A DNA stretch of 64,000 nucleotides from Rhizoclosmatium globosum (taxonomy: Eukaryota; Chytridiomycota; Chytridiomycetes; Chytridiales; Chytriomycetaceae): contig MCGO01000054.1 of NCBI GenBank assembly GCA_002104985.1, positions 124,001 through 188,000 on the forward strand. The letters are read 5' to 3'. Positions 21,398 to 32,288 of the stretch are shown here, piece after piece (positions within the stretch are counted from its first letter, which is position 1; every line of letters starts with the position of its first letter). Below the pieces are notes generated by a model. The model was not told the origin of the DNA, ran no database searches, and worked only from the letters and a program-made list of their open reading frames with translations. The translations under genes and the position numbers were made by a program.

Positions 21398-21589
21398 GAT
21401 CCATACGAACTAACTATGTTGGCTATAATACAAATTGTATTGGGTTATTGGTGCAACATGAATTGGAAACCTCCCTGCCCTGCAACAGAAACACGGTTCT
21501 TGCAACACAACCACCAGTCGTAACTATTATTCCATAAGAGACACAATAAAGTTGTTAGTAATGCAAAATTTGGAGTTACGAGAAGACAA

Positions 21590-21985
21590 CCCAACCCCCA
21601 CACCTGAAACCCACCCCCAAACGCCGCCAATTTAAAAACAGCAACATAAAAGCGCTCCCAGACGGGGAATTGAACCCCGGTCGCCGCCGTGAGAGGGCGG
21701 AATCTTAGCCACTAGACGATCTAGGAACTTGCTTTTTTTCGAAGTATTTACTTCATAATCGCGTCAAGTTTGAGTGCAGATGCCCTCTCCGCATCTAAAC
21801 CTTTGTTATTGAATATCATAAGAGTGCGTGGAAGGGAGTATAAGGTTATGGACTCAACAGGAATAGGGTGTGTGGCTTGAGCTGTATCACCAAACTGAGA
21901 CCAGCTTAGACATTTTAGACAAATGGTTAGACAAAAACGTAGACAAACCTTAGACAAACTCTAGACAAACCTTAGACAAACTCTA
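21590..21985. repeat. Dispersed duplicated segment around tRNA-Glu, copy 1
   Basis: About 400 bp shared with 55318-55685 in the same orientation. It includes the tRNA, about 65 bp on its 3' side, and about 250 bp upstream of it. The end at 21906-21990 is a run of degenerate TTAGACAAAC units. Similarity on both sides of the tRNA argues for segmental duplication rather than a SINE. The remaining gap 21986-22263 has nothing recognisable. Confidence 0.75.
21655..21726 (-). tRNA. tRNA-Glu(CTC), copy 1
   Basis: Minus-strand cloverleaf: acceptor TCCTAGA with TCTGGGA, anticodon loop CTCTCAC (CTC), T-loop GGTTCAATTCC. 72 nt, no intron. A near-identical copy lies at 55379-55450 inside a longer duplicated segment. 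Confidence 0.93.
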
Positions 21986-22263
21986 GAGTTTGATGAATCT
22001 CAAAAATGGCACACTACTACTAGCTAATGCAGCTCTACCCAAAATATGGCCAATATTCTGGGACAATAACAATCCATGAATATACATCAATACTCTCTAA
22101 TAGCAGCTTTGCTACAGTCCACTTTACTATAATAGGGGAACCACTTTATGAAAAGGAGCAACCATACAACGGCCCGAGGTTAATAGTTTTAATTCTAAAA
22201 GCAAACACAAAGAACCAGAAATGCCTCATCATTTTTCATTTATTTTGAAGCCATAGAAACAGT

Positions 22264-23011
22264 TTATATAACAGTTGAAGAACCGCTTGATGAAGAAGAT
22301 CGTGCACGAGTTGTTCCAGGTTTCGGAGTTGCTTTCGCAGACAGTTGCAGGTTCGATTGAAGATGATGGTATTCCGCTTTTCCTGTTGATAGAAGGTATT
22401 GAATGCGTTCCTGGGGTGGAATCAAGGGTATTAGAACCGGCAGTTGAGGAGGGGTGGAATCGATGTAATCCATGAAACAACAACCACTCCCGATCCAGAG
22501 TCATGTAGTAAAGAGAAAACTCTCGCTCTTGAGAACTACAACTAATACTCAACTGGATCAGTCTCATGGCGCGACTTTTCAAAATCTGAGCGAGCCCACT
22601 TTTTGATGAAATCCCGTTCTGATGGATTCGAGACTGCTTTCAGTGATCGTGAAATGTCTCTGTTTTTTGGTTTCTGTGAGCTGGGTGAAGGCAGCCGGGG
22701 TGTGCATCAGGTGAGAGGGTTGAAGAAGCTGTTGCTGGTTGAATCTGTGTTGTTACTGCGAATCGATCCTGCAAGTTTGGTTGCTGCTTTCACTATAAGC
22801 TTTGTTCTCTAGTGATAAAGGGAGGAGGTCGAAAGGTTTGCTCGATGGGGTGTGCTTTGAAATCAGTCCTTGACAGCACAATGTTACCTGTAGAGGGATA
22901 TCACACGCATCCTGAGCATAAACTGTGGTTCAAACACATTATATTACTAGATGCAATCAAGCTAGAGCGACGTACTTGTTTCAGATTGAGGTTAGGCAGA
23001 CGAGAAGCCAT
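22264..23011 (-). CDS. LYR-motif (Complex1_LYR, LYRM2-like) mitochondrial protein
   Basis: Four small exons join in phase: 22976-23011, 22888-22922, 22554-22659, 22264-22410 (introns 53, 228 and 143 nt), giving 107 residues. The start MASRLPNLNLKQ leads into FMLRMRVISLYR, so the LYR tripeptide spans an exon junction. It is followed by a basic helix (ERDFIKKWARSDFEKSRHE) and RIQYLLSTGKAEYHHLQ, the family's typical I..LL..G...L ending. LYR proteins bind the acyl carrier protein and help build respiratory or Fe-S complexes. A Ser-rich tail is unusual. The thioredoxin gene lies 57 bp upstream on the same strand. Confidence 0.75.
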
Positions 23012-23068
23012 ATTTGCACTTTTGATTGAAACAGAGTATTGATATAACAGCAAACAAAGTAAGGAAGT

Positions 23069-23473
23069 TTATTCCAAGTTCTCGTTGATCCAGGCCTTCA
23101 CAAACTTCTCGTCTCTCAAACCAACAAACTGAGAAAGCAGCTTTCCGTCTTTGAAGAGAGCGACAGTTGGCAGTGAAGCGACATTGTACTTTTGAGCCGT
23201 GACAGGGTTCTCGTCCACGTCGACTTTGACGACAAAGAACTTTGAATCCGGCGCTGAAACAACTTTCTTGAGCACCGGCGCCAACAATCGGCACGGCCCA
23301 CACCACGTTGCGTGAAAGTCGACGACAACGACACCCGATCCAGCCCCACCGATCGTCGTCGCAAAGTCGGAGTCTCCGCGTTCGACGATCGTGCCAATTA
23401 GATTACTGCCACTGCTACTGCTGCGGGAAGGTGCTGATGTCGAGAAGCGTCGGCGGAGGACTTGCCGGAACAT
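23069..23473 (-). CDS. Thioredoxin, probably mitochondrial
   Basis: Single exon, 134 residues. The active site WCGPC is at residues 57-61, preceded by VVVVDFHAT and followed by VDVDENPVTAQKYNVASLPTV with the conserved cis-proline (SLPT). The first 25 residues are Arg/Ser-rich without acids (MFRQVLRRRFSTSAPSR), typical of a mitochondrial presequence. It would reduce protein disulfides in the matrix. The LYR gene lies just downstream on the same strand, a second mitochondrial product. Confidence 0.93.
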   Translation of the reverse strand: MFRQVLRRRFSTSAPSRSSSSGSNLIGTIVERGDSDFATTIGGAGSGVVVVDFHATWCGPCRLLAPVLKKVVSAPDSKFFVVKVDVDENPVTAQKYNVASLPTVALFKDGKLLSQFVGLRDEKFVKAWINENLE

Positions 23474-23687
23474 TTGCTTTCTTGTTTGTGAAAGAACTTA
23501 TTCCTCCGTCGCTTTCAACTGTTTCAATTAATAAGAGAACCTACGATATTTTAACTCAATTAATTCGGTAAATGTGAAGAAACTTATCGTGAATGAAATG
23601 GGTTGTCGTGTCAAAACTGCAATCCCACATACTCCCCAACACACCCAACACATACCACTCCTAACCACATTATTCGCATCGGCAAAA

Positions 23688-23760
23688 CGAGCGTACCAGG
23701 GGTCGAACCTGGAATCTCTTGATTCGTAGTCAAGCGCGGTAACCATTTTGCCATACGCCC
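23688..23760 (-). tRNA. tRNA-Arg(ACG), copy 1
   Basis: 73 nt, acceptor GGGCGTA with TACGCTC, anticodon loop CTACGAA (ACG), T-loop GGTTCGACCCC. The same tRNA occurs at 44592, 51139 and 53521, always on the minus strand. Confidence 0.93.
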
Positions 23761-23841
23761 ATGCTCTCTAAGAGAGAAAGTTCACCCAAGATTCATTAGA
23801 ACCCAGCAGAATCAGTTCCCATAATACGAATACAGTATTAT

Positions 23842-23967
23842 CTGAAAGCGTGCTGTATTGTTTGACACCAGCGTTACGGTCACTTCCAAAGAGATACCCA
23901 TTCGATTTCGTTCAAATAAACCAACCTGATTGAAGCGCTGGAATCAAACTATATAGCACGCTTTCAG
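23842..23967. repeat. Imperfect palindrome, possible small foldback element
   Basis: CTGAAAGCGTGCT (23842-23854) is the exact reverse complement of 23955-23967. The similarity continues inward to about 32 bp per arm (ending near CCAGCG / CGCTGG), around a spacer of about 60 bp. No clear target duplication at the ends. The rest of 23761-24327 shows no gene. Confidence 0.55.
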
Positions 23968-24327
23968 AACACCTTTCTGTTCAGACTTCTTAATCTCTAG
24001 ACGGAAAAAAGACGCGTTGGAAATACAACCATAATTTATCTTGGGGGTTTTGCTCTTCAGCTCCATAAATGCTTTCCGGTGCCTCCAACATCCGATTTTC
24101 TCATACCTTCAACTCAGTTGATAAAAGTAACTTAACTGCAGCAGGAATTTCTTAATCCGAAAACGGTTGAGCTTTCTAATTAAACAATGTGTGACGTTGC
24201 CTTACTCAACACGAATACAGTAAATACTGGCTGTCTTGCAAACAAAAAGTTAATATTTATCAATATATATTTGTTATTATTGTAGCCTATACATTCCATA
24301 TTGTAAAGAGTCTTCCAGAAGCGCGAG

Positions 24328-24399
24328 GACTCCTTGGCGCAACGGTAGCGCGTTCGTCTCCAAAGCGAAAGGTTGCGTGTTCAAATCACGTAGGGGTCA
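24328..24399 (+). tRNA. tRNA-Trp(CCA)
   Basis: Acceptor GACTCCT with AGGGGTC, anticodon stem-loop TTCGT-CTCCAAA-GCGAA (CCA), T-loop TGTTCAAATCA. 72 nt including discriminator A, no intron. Confidence 0.92.
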
Positions 24400-25037
24400 G
24401 ACTTTTGGAAGTGCATGGATTAGGTATGGGTATTTGAGGACTGACGCATATAGACACAAGGCAACTTTTCCCAGCAAGCTCCTTTTGTAAACTGCACTCA
24501 TGGACAGGAGACAAGATTGCATAATTTCCTCTGAGAAGTTGCAGAGTAGCGGATTGCAAACATATTCTTTCTTTTCAAGTATGTTTTTGGTGTTAAACAC
24601 GCAGACACAAATATAATTTCAAAAAGGATTAGTTCAAATCTCAAATTTGATCTTGTCAGGTACACAATCTCCTCTTTTTCTTGAGAATTGATATTGACAA
24701 GAACAATTACTCTTGGTAAGAGTTATTGAGTCATCAGATATCAATATCCAAGATAAAGTGTGGATAGGGTGTGGTCTTTGAGTGATGGAAATTTTTGCGA
24801 AGAAGAGAAATGAATAAGGGAAAAGGTTGCAGTATTTATATATTTGGTTGAAATGGATTGAAAGGTTGGGAGAGAAGGGTCGGAAAAAGGTGAGCATTTG
24901 TAGGAATCAATGCAAATCAAAAGAAAAGGAAGAGCTGCGCTTATCCTTTATGTTTATTTATTGAGTAGGAAGTGTGATGAGAGACTGATATTCGTGGTTT
25001 TCTGGAGTACGGTTAATGATTTAACACTCTATTCCCC
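24400..25037. other. Intergenic, no gene seen
   Basis: About 640 AT-rich bases between tRNA-Trp and the end of the 7TM gene. Several short open frames lack any feature. Confidence 0.4.
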
Positions 25038-27223
25038 TTAAACACCACCACCCGATTTTTTGAATTGCGAACTTTTTATAGTCTCTTTAGTTTCGAAAAT
25101 AACCGCGGTACTACGATAATTCTGTGATTGATTGGAGACATGAATCGGGCCAGATACTTCTGAGTCACTGATACCTTGCAACTTCGACGCAGTTATGTTT
25201 TCGGACTTTTTAGAATCATAAAAGAGGGACAGCTTCATGGATAACAATATGATATTGACTATGAGTGACGAGACTGACATCAGCAATTTCAGCTTATATG
25301 CCTTCCATGTCAGCATTGGTTTCGCAATACCCGCTCCAGAGTAAATAATGCAAATAACACCTACAGCCTGTCCATAACGTGAGATTATAATCATACGATT
25401 GGACGTATTAGAATTCAAATCGATACGTAGTTGATTAACAATCGAGTGAACGTAAAAAGCAAAAGGGCATCGACACTAAACAACATACATGCTGCTATAG
25501 ATTCAAGAATAAACAAGATTCTGTTCATAGAACGTGACCCAATTCTTTCAAGTACCACGTCTTTGAACGTTATTACTACGACATCACTAATCAGAGGACC
25601 AAACAGAATCAACCCAGACAGTGGAAATAATATCCATATGAGCCAGTAAGTCCGAGGCCATACGTTCATCAAGATGGATTCCGAACGTGTCCAGCAAAAC
25701 GAGAGATAACAAACACACCACAGAGTGTGAAATAAGTCCGAGCCAATAATTGATATATCCGCCATTTTAACTGCTTCAGCCATACCCGTAACCTGATTTA
25801 ATACTTTAAACCAAAGGAACGAACCGAACAATGCAGCGTCAATGCCAGTTGATGCAAAACAGGCTGCCAAGAGAAAATTAAATTTTGTGCAAATTCGCTT
25901 CAATATACTTGTCTGCGGCGTATCCAAAATGGTGACTTCAAAGTAAATGAGAATGAAAAGACCAAGAAGGCCAATCGCAGACACCGAAGCAGTCCCAATC
26001 AATATCTGAATGTTAAGAACAAAGTCTCCGATTATATCTTGCGTTTTGGTACAATCAAGCATGATTTTACGGACGTATGAATCTGAAAGGTCCAGTATGT
26101 TGAAAAGACTTGTTGTCACAGTGCTGTTGATATTCCTGTCATTACACAGACGTTCCACAAACACACCCTGAACAGTTGAATTTTGAGCTTGAAGCCACGT
26201 ACGTGATATTGGGCTCCAAAGATGCTTTTCATACACAGATGAAACAGTGACTTGTTGATAAAATGGTCCACAACTTTGAATTTGATTTTGCACGACACGA
26301 AGCAGCCCAGTAGTACTCATCAAATATTCTGAATAAGTTTGAAGAATCTGTAACAGTTCTACAAGTGTGTAGTAATGATGAGGAGCTTTTTTGAAATACC
26401 CAAAGCAAACATTTCTGACAAAGTTATTCTGATCAGTTACGTCTTGAGATGCTAACCAAACCAAGACTTGTGTTGAAGCTAAATGATATTCAAATCCTAT
26501 TTCTGCAGGTTCGAGTTTATAAGTCAATAAACACGCTTGTGCTTCACTTTGAACTTGGAATAAAGCGTCTCCAAGATATTTGAAGATATCAAATAAACTA
26601 TTCCGGTTATAAATTGGACTTGAACAGAGCCTAGTCACTGCAGTCCGTTGGACGTCTTTGCTTTGAGACACGAACCATTTTCTCGATTCCAAAGTTATCG
26701 GTTCTTTCAAAAACATTTGAGTTTCAATACACAAACTCATACCTGATTGAACTTTCTCAGAAAATGCGATTGATGCATTGAAATACGTGAAAGTATTTTT
26801 GAAGAATTGGACATTGAATCGTGAATCAAGACAAATAGCATAAATTGCTGTAGCTTGTGTAGCTTCACTTTGTGACGCAAACCATAGAAACCCTTTGGGA
26901 GTGAAGGGATCCCAATAAAATACTCGCGACGGTGAAATGTTTGTGTTGAGAAAGTATTCCACTGCGGAACCATTGGAGCGCTGATTAATACAATCAATCA
27001 TTTTGTATTGCGCTTGAATAGGCAGATAGAAGGTTGCGTTCAAGTTCCAGTATGTTGACATGACAGATTTAAGCGGTATGTCTTTTCTACACAGCTGGGA
27101 AACTACTTGGGTTTGTGTTTCGGGTGACTGAGAAGTGTACCACCAGACCATAGAATCGGTCAGATTTGGAATATACTTGGTGAGAATAGATCCAACGTTG
27201 GAAAGGAACGCCGTTGTGTTCAT
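25038..27223 (-). CDS. Receptor-like 7TM protein with five Cys-pair ectodomain repeats (unknown family)
   Basis: Exons 25427-27223 and 25038-25367 with a 59-nt phase-0 intron give 708 residues. Residues 1-400 hold five degenerate repeats of 69-87 residues. Each begins with a W..SQS...Q...V..LC-like motif (Trp near 28, 114, 183, 256 and 343) and has a second Cys 31-45 residues later after a VQ/IQ-type helix. The ten ectodomain Cys are 45/78, 131/165, 200/231, 273/318 and 360/391, so one pair per repeat. Many NxS/T sites fit an extracellular location. Seven hydrophobic segments follow (about 403-427, 449-472, 491-511, 526-551, 569-597, then two encoded across and after the intron), with a Ser/Thr/Lys-rich tail. 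I see no cleaved signal peptide. I do not recognise the family; receptor function is inference from layout. Confidence 0.7.
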
Positions 27224-27636
27224 TGTGTATGAATGGAGTCAAGACAATGGTCCCAAATTAATCATTCTGAATCCCAGAAGCCAAAAAAAATTCCTTTAAA
27301 CAAAGTGTTGGAGGTACTCTGTATTGCGATGTGTTATAATAATAAACAAAAATTCCGGAACTTTAATTCATGGATCTTTAAGTTTTCATTTGTCCAAAAA
27401 TTTACATTGTCATTAACCATAACGCAGTTTGGCATCTACGTTACTCCGTTCTCAATCCACTCAACTTTCAACTGCACTTAACTTGAATTAAGAGCTGCAA
27501 AACCAACACGTACTTTTTCCATTCTCAGTGGCTTTGTTTGCATTGAATCGTTTTTTGTTCTGATTGGATCTCAATATTATAATGAAAAGAATATTCGAAT
27601 GTATTCCACAAACACTCCGCTGAAAACTAAATTAAA
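27224..27636. other. Intergenic, no gene seen
   Basis: About 410 bp, AT-rich, containing the 7TM gene promoter and the FCP1 3' end. No repeat or RNA gene seen. Confidence 0.4.
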
Positions 27637-29843
27637 TCATTTCTTTGAAGAGCTAAATGGCGATGGGCTCCTCTTCCTTTTCTTGCCGTCCTCCCCATCC
27701 ACACCACCATCACTGGAATCTTCATCTTCTTCCAGATCACCCATCGCACCTTCAATTTCAGCCCAAACATCAAAATCGTCATCGTCCTTCTCGACTGCTT
27801 CTCCTTCATTCTCATCCTCATCGCTGCTGTCCATCTCAGCTTCAATTTCAGCATCCATCGCGCTCCAATCAATGCCCCCGATATTAACTTGTTCGTCAAC
27901 TTCGTCGTCAAGGGATTCAGATTGGTCTGCACTGCTTCCCATCGGCGTTTGGGTCGATGACGCGTTTGCGGAAGTCGGGCGAGATTTCTCCTTGACGAGG
28001 CGGTATGATTCTTCGGGGAGCCGTTTCCAAGCAATCGCAGTATGATAAAGCCTGGTTTCAAGTTAGTATTTTCAGGGTCTATGGAGATATTTGGGTGCAG
28101 CTTACCAATCTGGATGGACAACGTGGATTCCTCCCTGTTTCACTGCTTTATGGACTTTGTCTGTTCCGGCTTTTGCAGCAACGACGTGTGTCGTATTAGA
28201 CCCAACTTCTTGGCGACGTTACCACCGAAAATGGTTGCGAATCGATACAGATCGTGTCTATAACGTACATAGTTCTCTTCAGTACCGCTTCAAAACATTC
28301 AGCGACACACTCACCGTCGCTGATCAAATCCAACAGGAACGACTCCACTAAGAACGACTTCACACCCTCTCAATACGCGTTTACGCAACCCGTCCATCAC
28401 ATCTCTAACATCACAATCTCCTTCTTCATCCAACATCCCAAAATATTCACGATGAATACGCTCAAGACGCTGCATTATTTCCTCGAGCTCTGTATCATTG
28501 TCGTGTAGGACTGGACGGTCTTTTAACGGGCGGGATACTTCTTGTCTGTGGATGGCGTGTTGCTGGATTTGAGAAAGTGTTTCTTGGAGGTGTTTTGCAG
28601 CGACTTCGGGGGTTTCTGTGAGTGCTGCTGTTTCGGTTGCGACGAGGGCGAGTATGTCTTCCTTTATTTCCTGTTGTGCTTCTGGAGTAGTGGATTCTGA
28701 CGAACTAGATGAAGCGGGTAAAATGGTTGCTGGAAGGACTCCTGTTTGTTTGAGTTGATTGGCAGCGGCTTTTCCATTTGCACCCAAGGGTTCATTGATG
28801 TCTCCGATTCCAACGAAAAAGTCATCTGCAGCAGCCATTAGTATATGCGCTGTCAAACATGGCTTTTTCCTTACAAGGCTTAATCCGAATCAGATTCCTG
28901 CACCATCCCCACACATCCCCACGGTCATCCACAATAACAGCCATCCGTTCTCCTTCCCCAGGAAACAATCTGCTAATTTTCTTTTCTTGGAAACTTCCGC
29001 TCTCGTCACGACTCAAGATGCGATCGTTAAAGAGTCTCCGTTGAGGATCAATAATTCGGGCCACGGCTTCGGCGTAGTTTCGAGTTCCCATGGTATAAAT
29101 ATGCAGTTCGTATAATTTGCTTGCTTTTTCGAGGAACTCAAAGGTTCCTGGACGGAGTTTGATGTAATAGACAGTTGGAGCTTCGGGGAGGACGAATTTG
29201 AAGACATTCTGAGATATAACGAGTTTAGGTATTCAAAATGGAGAAAAGAGACATTCTAGTTACCGTCAGTGCTGGAAAACTGGGGTTGTTGGTATCATTC
29301 ATCCATTCACCGACTGTTGGGTCCACAGTTGCATGAATAACAGTCTGATCCAAATCAAGAATCAAAGATAGCTTTCTCTCCTTGTGAAGGCGTTCTGCTG
29401 TTTCACGTTCAAGTCGTTCGGCAGCCTTGAATGTGAATATGAGAACCACTCCTTCCACTTTTCAAAGGGAAGAGAAAGCCTATCCTCCCTTCAATTCTCT
29501 CCTTCTTTCTTTCTTTCGCGTGACAGTTTACTGGGCTCTACTAATCCGTCTCTCAAGGTCCATCCAAATACTCATCCAACTTCAAAGACATTCGGATATC
29601 CTTACTGCCTTTGAAGGAAAAGGAGTTATACCTTCTGCGATACTAAAATCCGTCCATCGACAGTCATGTTGATAGTGGCTCCGGCTCCTGAGTTCCCAAA
29701 GACGGGTCTAGGGCATAGGATTAATCTAACAACAAGGATGAGGGTAGCTCTTACCCTGATACATCTTTAGAGCACATGACACAGAGCCCTTTGAATACGA
29801 CATCATGGCTGCATTCGTCTGAGGGAGCAAGGCCAGTCGACAT
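27637..29843 (-). CDS. FCP1: RNA polymerase II CTD phosphatase FCP1; one-base frame break in BRCT
   Basis: Seven exons: 29755-29843, 29632-29707, 29264-29425, 28875-29208, 28315-28825, 28106-28257 and 27637-28051 (introns 47, 206, 55, 49, 57 and 54 nt). About 579 residues. The catalytic FCPH motif is DLDQTVIHATVD, followed by the typical LPEAPTVYYIKLRPG and YTMGTRNYAE segments. Then DFFVGIGDIN, a BRCT domain (LYRFATIFGGNVAKKLG, TTHVVAAKAG, HVVHPDW) and an acidic tail ending KKRKRSPSP. It removes phosphate from the Pol II C-terminal repeats. The BRCT exon is one base short; an added base in the C-run at 28201-28203 restores phase. The N-terminus before CSHDVVFKGLC is only about 10 residues, shorter than usual for fungi. 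Confidence 0.88.
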
Positions 29844-29918
29844 TGGATTTCAGGGAAAGAAACTGAGAGAAATACAAATAACTATACAGTTCATTTCTTT
29901 TACACATTCGCATTCTAT

Positions 29919-31091
29919 TCAGATAAAGTCACACCACAACCCAGCGTGCCCTTCTCTTTTTGCCTCTTCAATCAGTATCTGCCTCAACGCGTCTGATTTT
30001 GTCAGCCTAGGGTCCGCCCACAGTTCCTTCACCACTTCCGAATGTCCATTCTTGACGGCCCAAAAGATGGAATAGTTGTCATCATCACTTGGGTTGACCC
30101 GACTGTCACTCAGCAAAAGTCTCACAATCTCGAGGAATCCATGTTCTGATGCCAATCCGATTGCATGATTCTCCCGAGCAGTAGGATCAACGCGGTTGTC
30201 TTCCAAGAGAACTCGAACAATTTCCAAGTACCCTTTCTGACACGCCATCCGAATCGGAAAGTTCTCGTCCACACTTGGATCCACTTCAGGAACACGAAGC
30301 AGCAATTTCACAACCTCCAAATGGCCATTTTGTGCAGCCAACTGCAAACCAATGTTATCTTTTGCAGATGCATCAACTCTGGAATCCTGAAGCAATCGAG
30401 CCAAAACACGTGGATGCCCAATCTCAGCCGAGAATCTGGCTGCATAGTTTTCATCATCCGCAGGATCCACACGCGGATCTCTAAGCAATAACTCCACAAT
30501 TTCCAAGTGCCCAAACTGAGCAGCAACACCAATCGCCGAATTATGCACAGCCGATGGATCCACACTCGGAATAGTAAGCAACAACTCCACAACCTCCAAA
30601 TGCCCATTCCGCGACGCCCACCGAATCGGCCGATTATCCTGGTTCGAAGCATCAAAGTGAAGTGGATCCTCCACCAGCGCCGTGATCACCTTCAGTGCTT
30701 TCTGAGGAGGAAGGTCCCAGCGCAGCGACCACATCAAATTCATTTCTCTGTTCCGACCGACCTCGGAAACCGCCTCCCAATCGCTGGTCAGCATAATCTC
30801 GCCATACACGGCTGTCTGGTAGTTGAGGGGCAGGGACAGCCACCCGGTGTGCTTGATGTTGGATGCCTCGAGAAAGTCCCAGAGTGAAGTGGCGCATTTA
30901 GACTGGCTTAGTTGGAAGCGGACGTGTTGGCGGGCAAAGGGGAGGCTGTGGAAGATGAATGGTGCGAGAAGTTGCTTTGATGCAAGGCCCAGCGAGAGCA
31001 AGTGCTTGTCTAGTGGCAGGTACGCAATAATGCTTTGGAGGAGTTCGGGTGGAATGGAGGCCAGTCCGACGAGAGCTTGGAGGGGATTCAT
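29919..31091 (-). CDS. F-box-like / ankyrin-repeat protein, member 2
   Basis: Single exon, 390 residues, ATG at 31091. F-box-like N-terminus (IPPELLQSIIAYLP), conserved linker (FARQHVRFQLSQS, LWDFLEAS, LPLNYQTAVYGEI, NLMWSLRWDLPPQKA), then about eight ankyrin repeats with the recurring words NGHLEVVELLL and DPRVDP. The FCP1 start lies 75 bp downstream on the same strand. Same family as the genes at 19210, 55869 and 57864. Likely an adaptor for ubiquitin ligation or another protein-binding role, inferred from the fold only. Confidence 0.85.
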   Translation of the reverse strand: MNPLQALVGLASIPPELLQSIIAYLPLDKHLLSLGLASKQLLAPFIFHSLPFARQHVRFQLSQSKCATSLWDFLEASNIKHTGWLSLPLNYQTAVYGEIMLTSDWEAVSEVGRNREMNLMWSLRWDLPPQKALKVITALVEDPLHFDASNQDNRPIRWASRNGHLEVVELLLTIPSVDPSAVHNSAIGVAAQFGHLEIVELLLRDPRVDPADDENYAARFSAEIGHPRVLARLLQDSRVDASAKDNIGLQLAAQNGHLEVVKLLLRVPEVDPSVDENFPIRMACQKGYLEIVRVLLEDNRVDPTARENHAIGLASEHGFLEIVRLLLSDSRVNPSDDDNYSIFWAVKNGHSEVVKELWADPRLTKSDALRQILIEEAKREGHAGLWCDFI

Positions 31092-31528
31092 CAATGATTC
31101 GTATTTGAATTACCGCCTTATCTTAATATAATAAAAAGAGATTCATTTCGGTGCAAGCCAGTATCCACATCTGTGTCAACAACGATTCAAAAATGGGAAC
31201 GAAGTAATTAGTTGTGGTTTTTTAAATGCGTGCTTGTAAACCGATCGCCCAAAGAAAAGACATTTTTAAATGACACTCTATATTGGAGTTGGTTACTCGG
31301 ACAGGCGATGGACGGAAGCAGTGGTACAGATGCGTGTGGAGGAATGGAATCCAGCGGTAGCGGAGGAAGCGAAGGTGGTTGGGAAAGAAAAGAATACATG
31401 TTAATTGCTTTTCACACTCCTCTTATAAGTTTCAAGTTCAGATCACTTCTGCCTCACACTTAACCACAAATCCTTCTCTAAAAAGGGAGTTTCAAATATG
31501 AAGGTAGAAACTTGAAGGAGCAAAAAAG
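31092..31528. other. Intergenic, no gene seen
   Basis: About 435 bp between the ankyrin gene and tRNA-Ser. An open frame at 31212-31463 has no recognisable feature. Confidence 0.4.
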
Positions 31529-31610
31529 CGACAACGGCAGGACTTGAACCTGCGCACTCAGAGAGTAATAGATTTCTAGTCTATCGCCTTAACCGCTCGG
31601 CCACGTTGTC
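31529..31610 (-). tRNA. tRNA-Ser(AGA)
   Basis: 82 nt class II tRNA: acceptor GACAACG with CGTTGTC, anticodon loop CTAGAAA (AGA), long variable arm TACTCTCTGAGTGC, T-loop GGTTCAAGTCC. Confidence 0.92.
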
Positions 31611-31705
31611 TTATTTTCAGTGACCATATGATAGCTAAGACTTGTATAAAAACTTAAGAAATGATACGCAGTCCTTTATTGAGTTTATTCGTTGAAAAGA
31701 GCATA

Positions 31706-32247
31706 TCATTCAATAAGCTCGATAGGGATATTTGAGGTTGGACCTTCCTCCCTTCTCTTTTCCTCTATTTCGATTGTAAGCTCAACAACCAATTGCCAGT
31801 CTTCGTAGTATCCATCTGGTTAACACTGTTGAGAAGGTGGATTTATCCGAATCATAAGATTCAAACACACCTTTGACACATTTCTTAAACTCCCGAAGAG
31901 CACGTTCAGTTTCATTGAGATTCAAGTAGCAGTATCCAAGCAAGTGACGACCTGCGAGTGCAGATCCAGGCATAGTGATCTAATGTTTGACAGGTAAATA
32001 TCAGTATCAAGAATATACATGATACAACGAATCAAAACACCCATCAAGTATTCGAGATAATAATACGCACGTATTGTTGAAGACACAGCAATGCTCGGGA
32101 GTAAGCACCCAACTGGTAAAACTCCTTTGCAACCTTGTACAGATCAAACGCCTCCGCAGGTCTGTTCAATTTCCGCTGAAACCACTCAAACACTTCTTCT
32201 CTCTGCATCGAAGGCCTGAAGCTCTCATAGTCAGTGAAATCAGCCAT
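31706..32247 (-). CDS. Small TPR-like protein
   Basis: Three exons (32071-32247, 31871-31979, 31706-31815; introns 91 and 55 nt) join in phase into 131 residues. Two or three TPR-like helix pairs are visible (AFDLYKVAKEFYQLGAYSRALLCL, AGRHLLGYCYLNLNETERALREF), then a charged C-terminus ending IPIELIE. I do not recognise the exact family. It is head-to-head with STT4, start codons only 41 bp apart, so the two probably share a promoter. Confidence 0.6.
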
Positions 32248-32288
32248 TCTCTGTATCTGAAGTGTGTTTCCAGAATCAAAGCAAAAAG

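Noticed and set aside
21655..21985. tRNA-derived SINE
   Set aside because: Sequence on both sides of the tRNA is shared with the second copy and there is no A-rich tail or target duplication, so a duplicated tRNA segment fits better.
31212..31463. An 83-residue protein before tRNA-Ser
   Set aside because: Gly/Ser-biased frame antisense to another open frame, with no domain or splice support.
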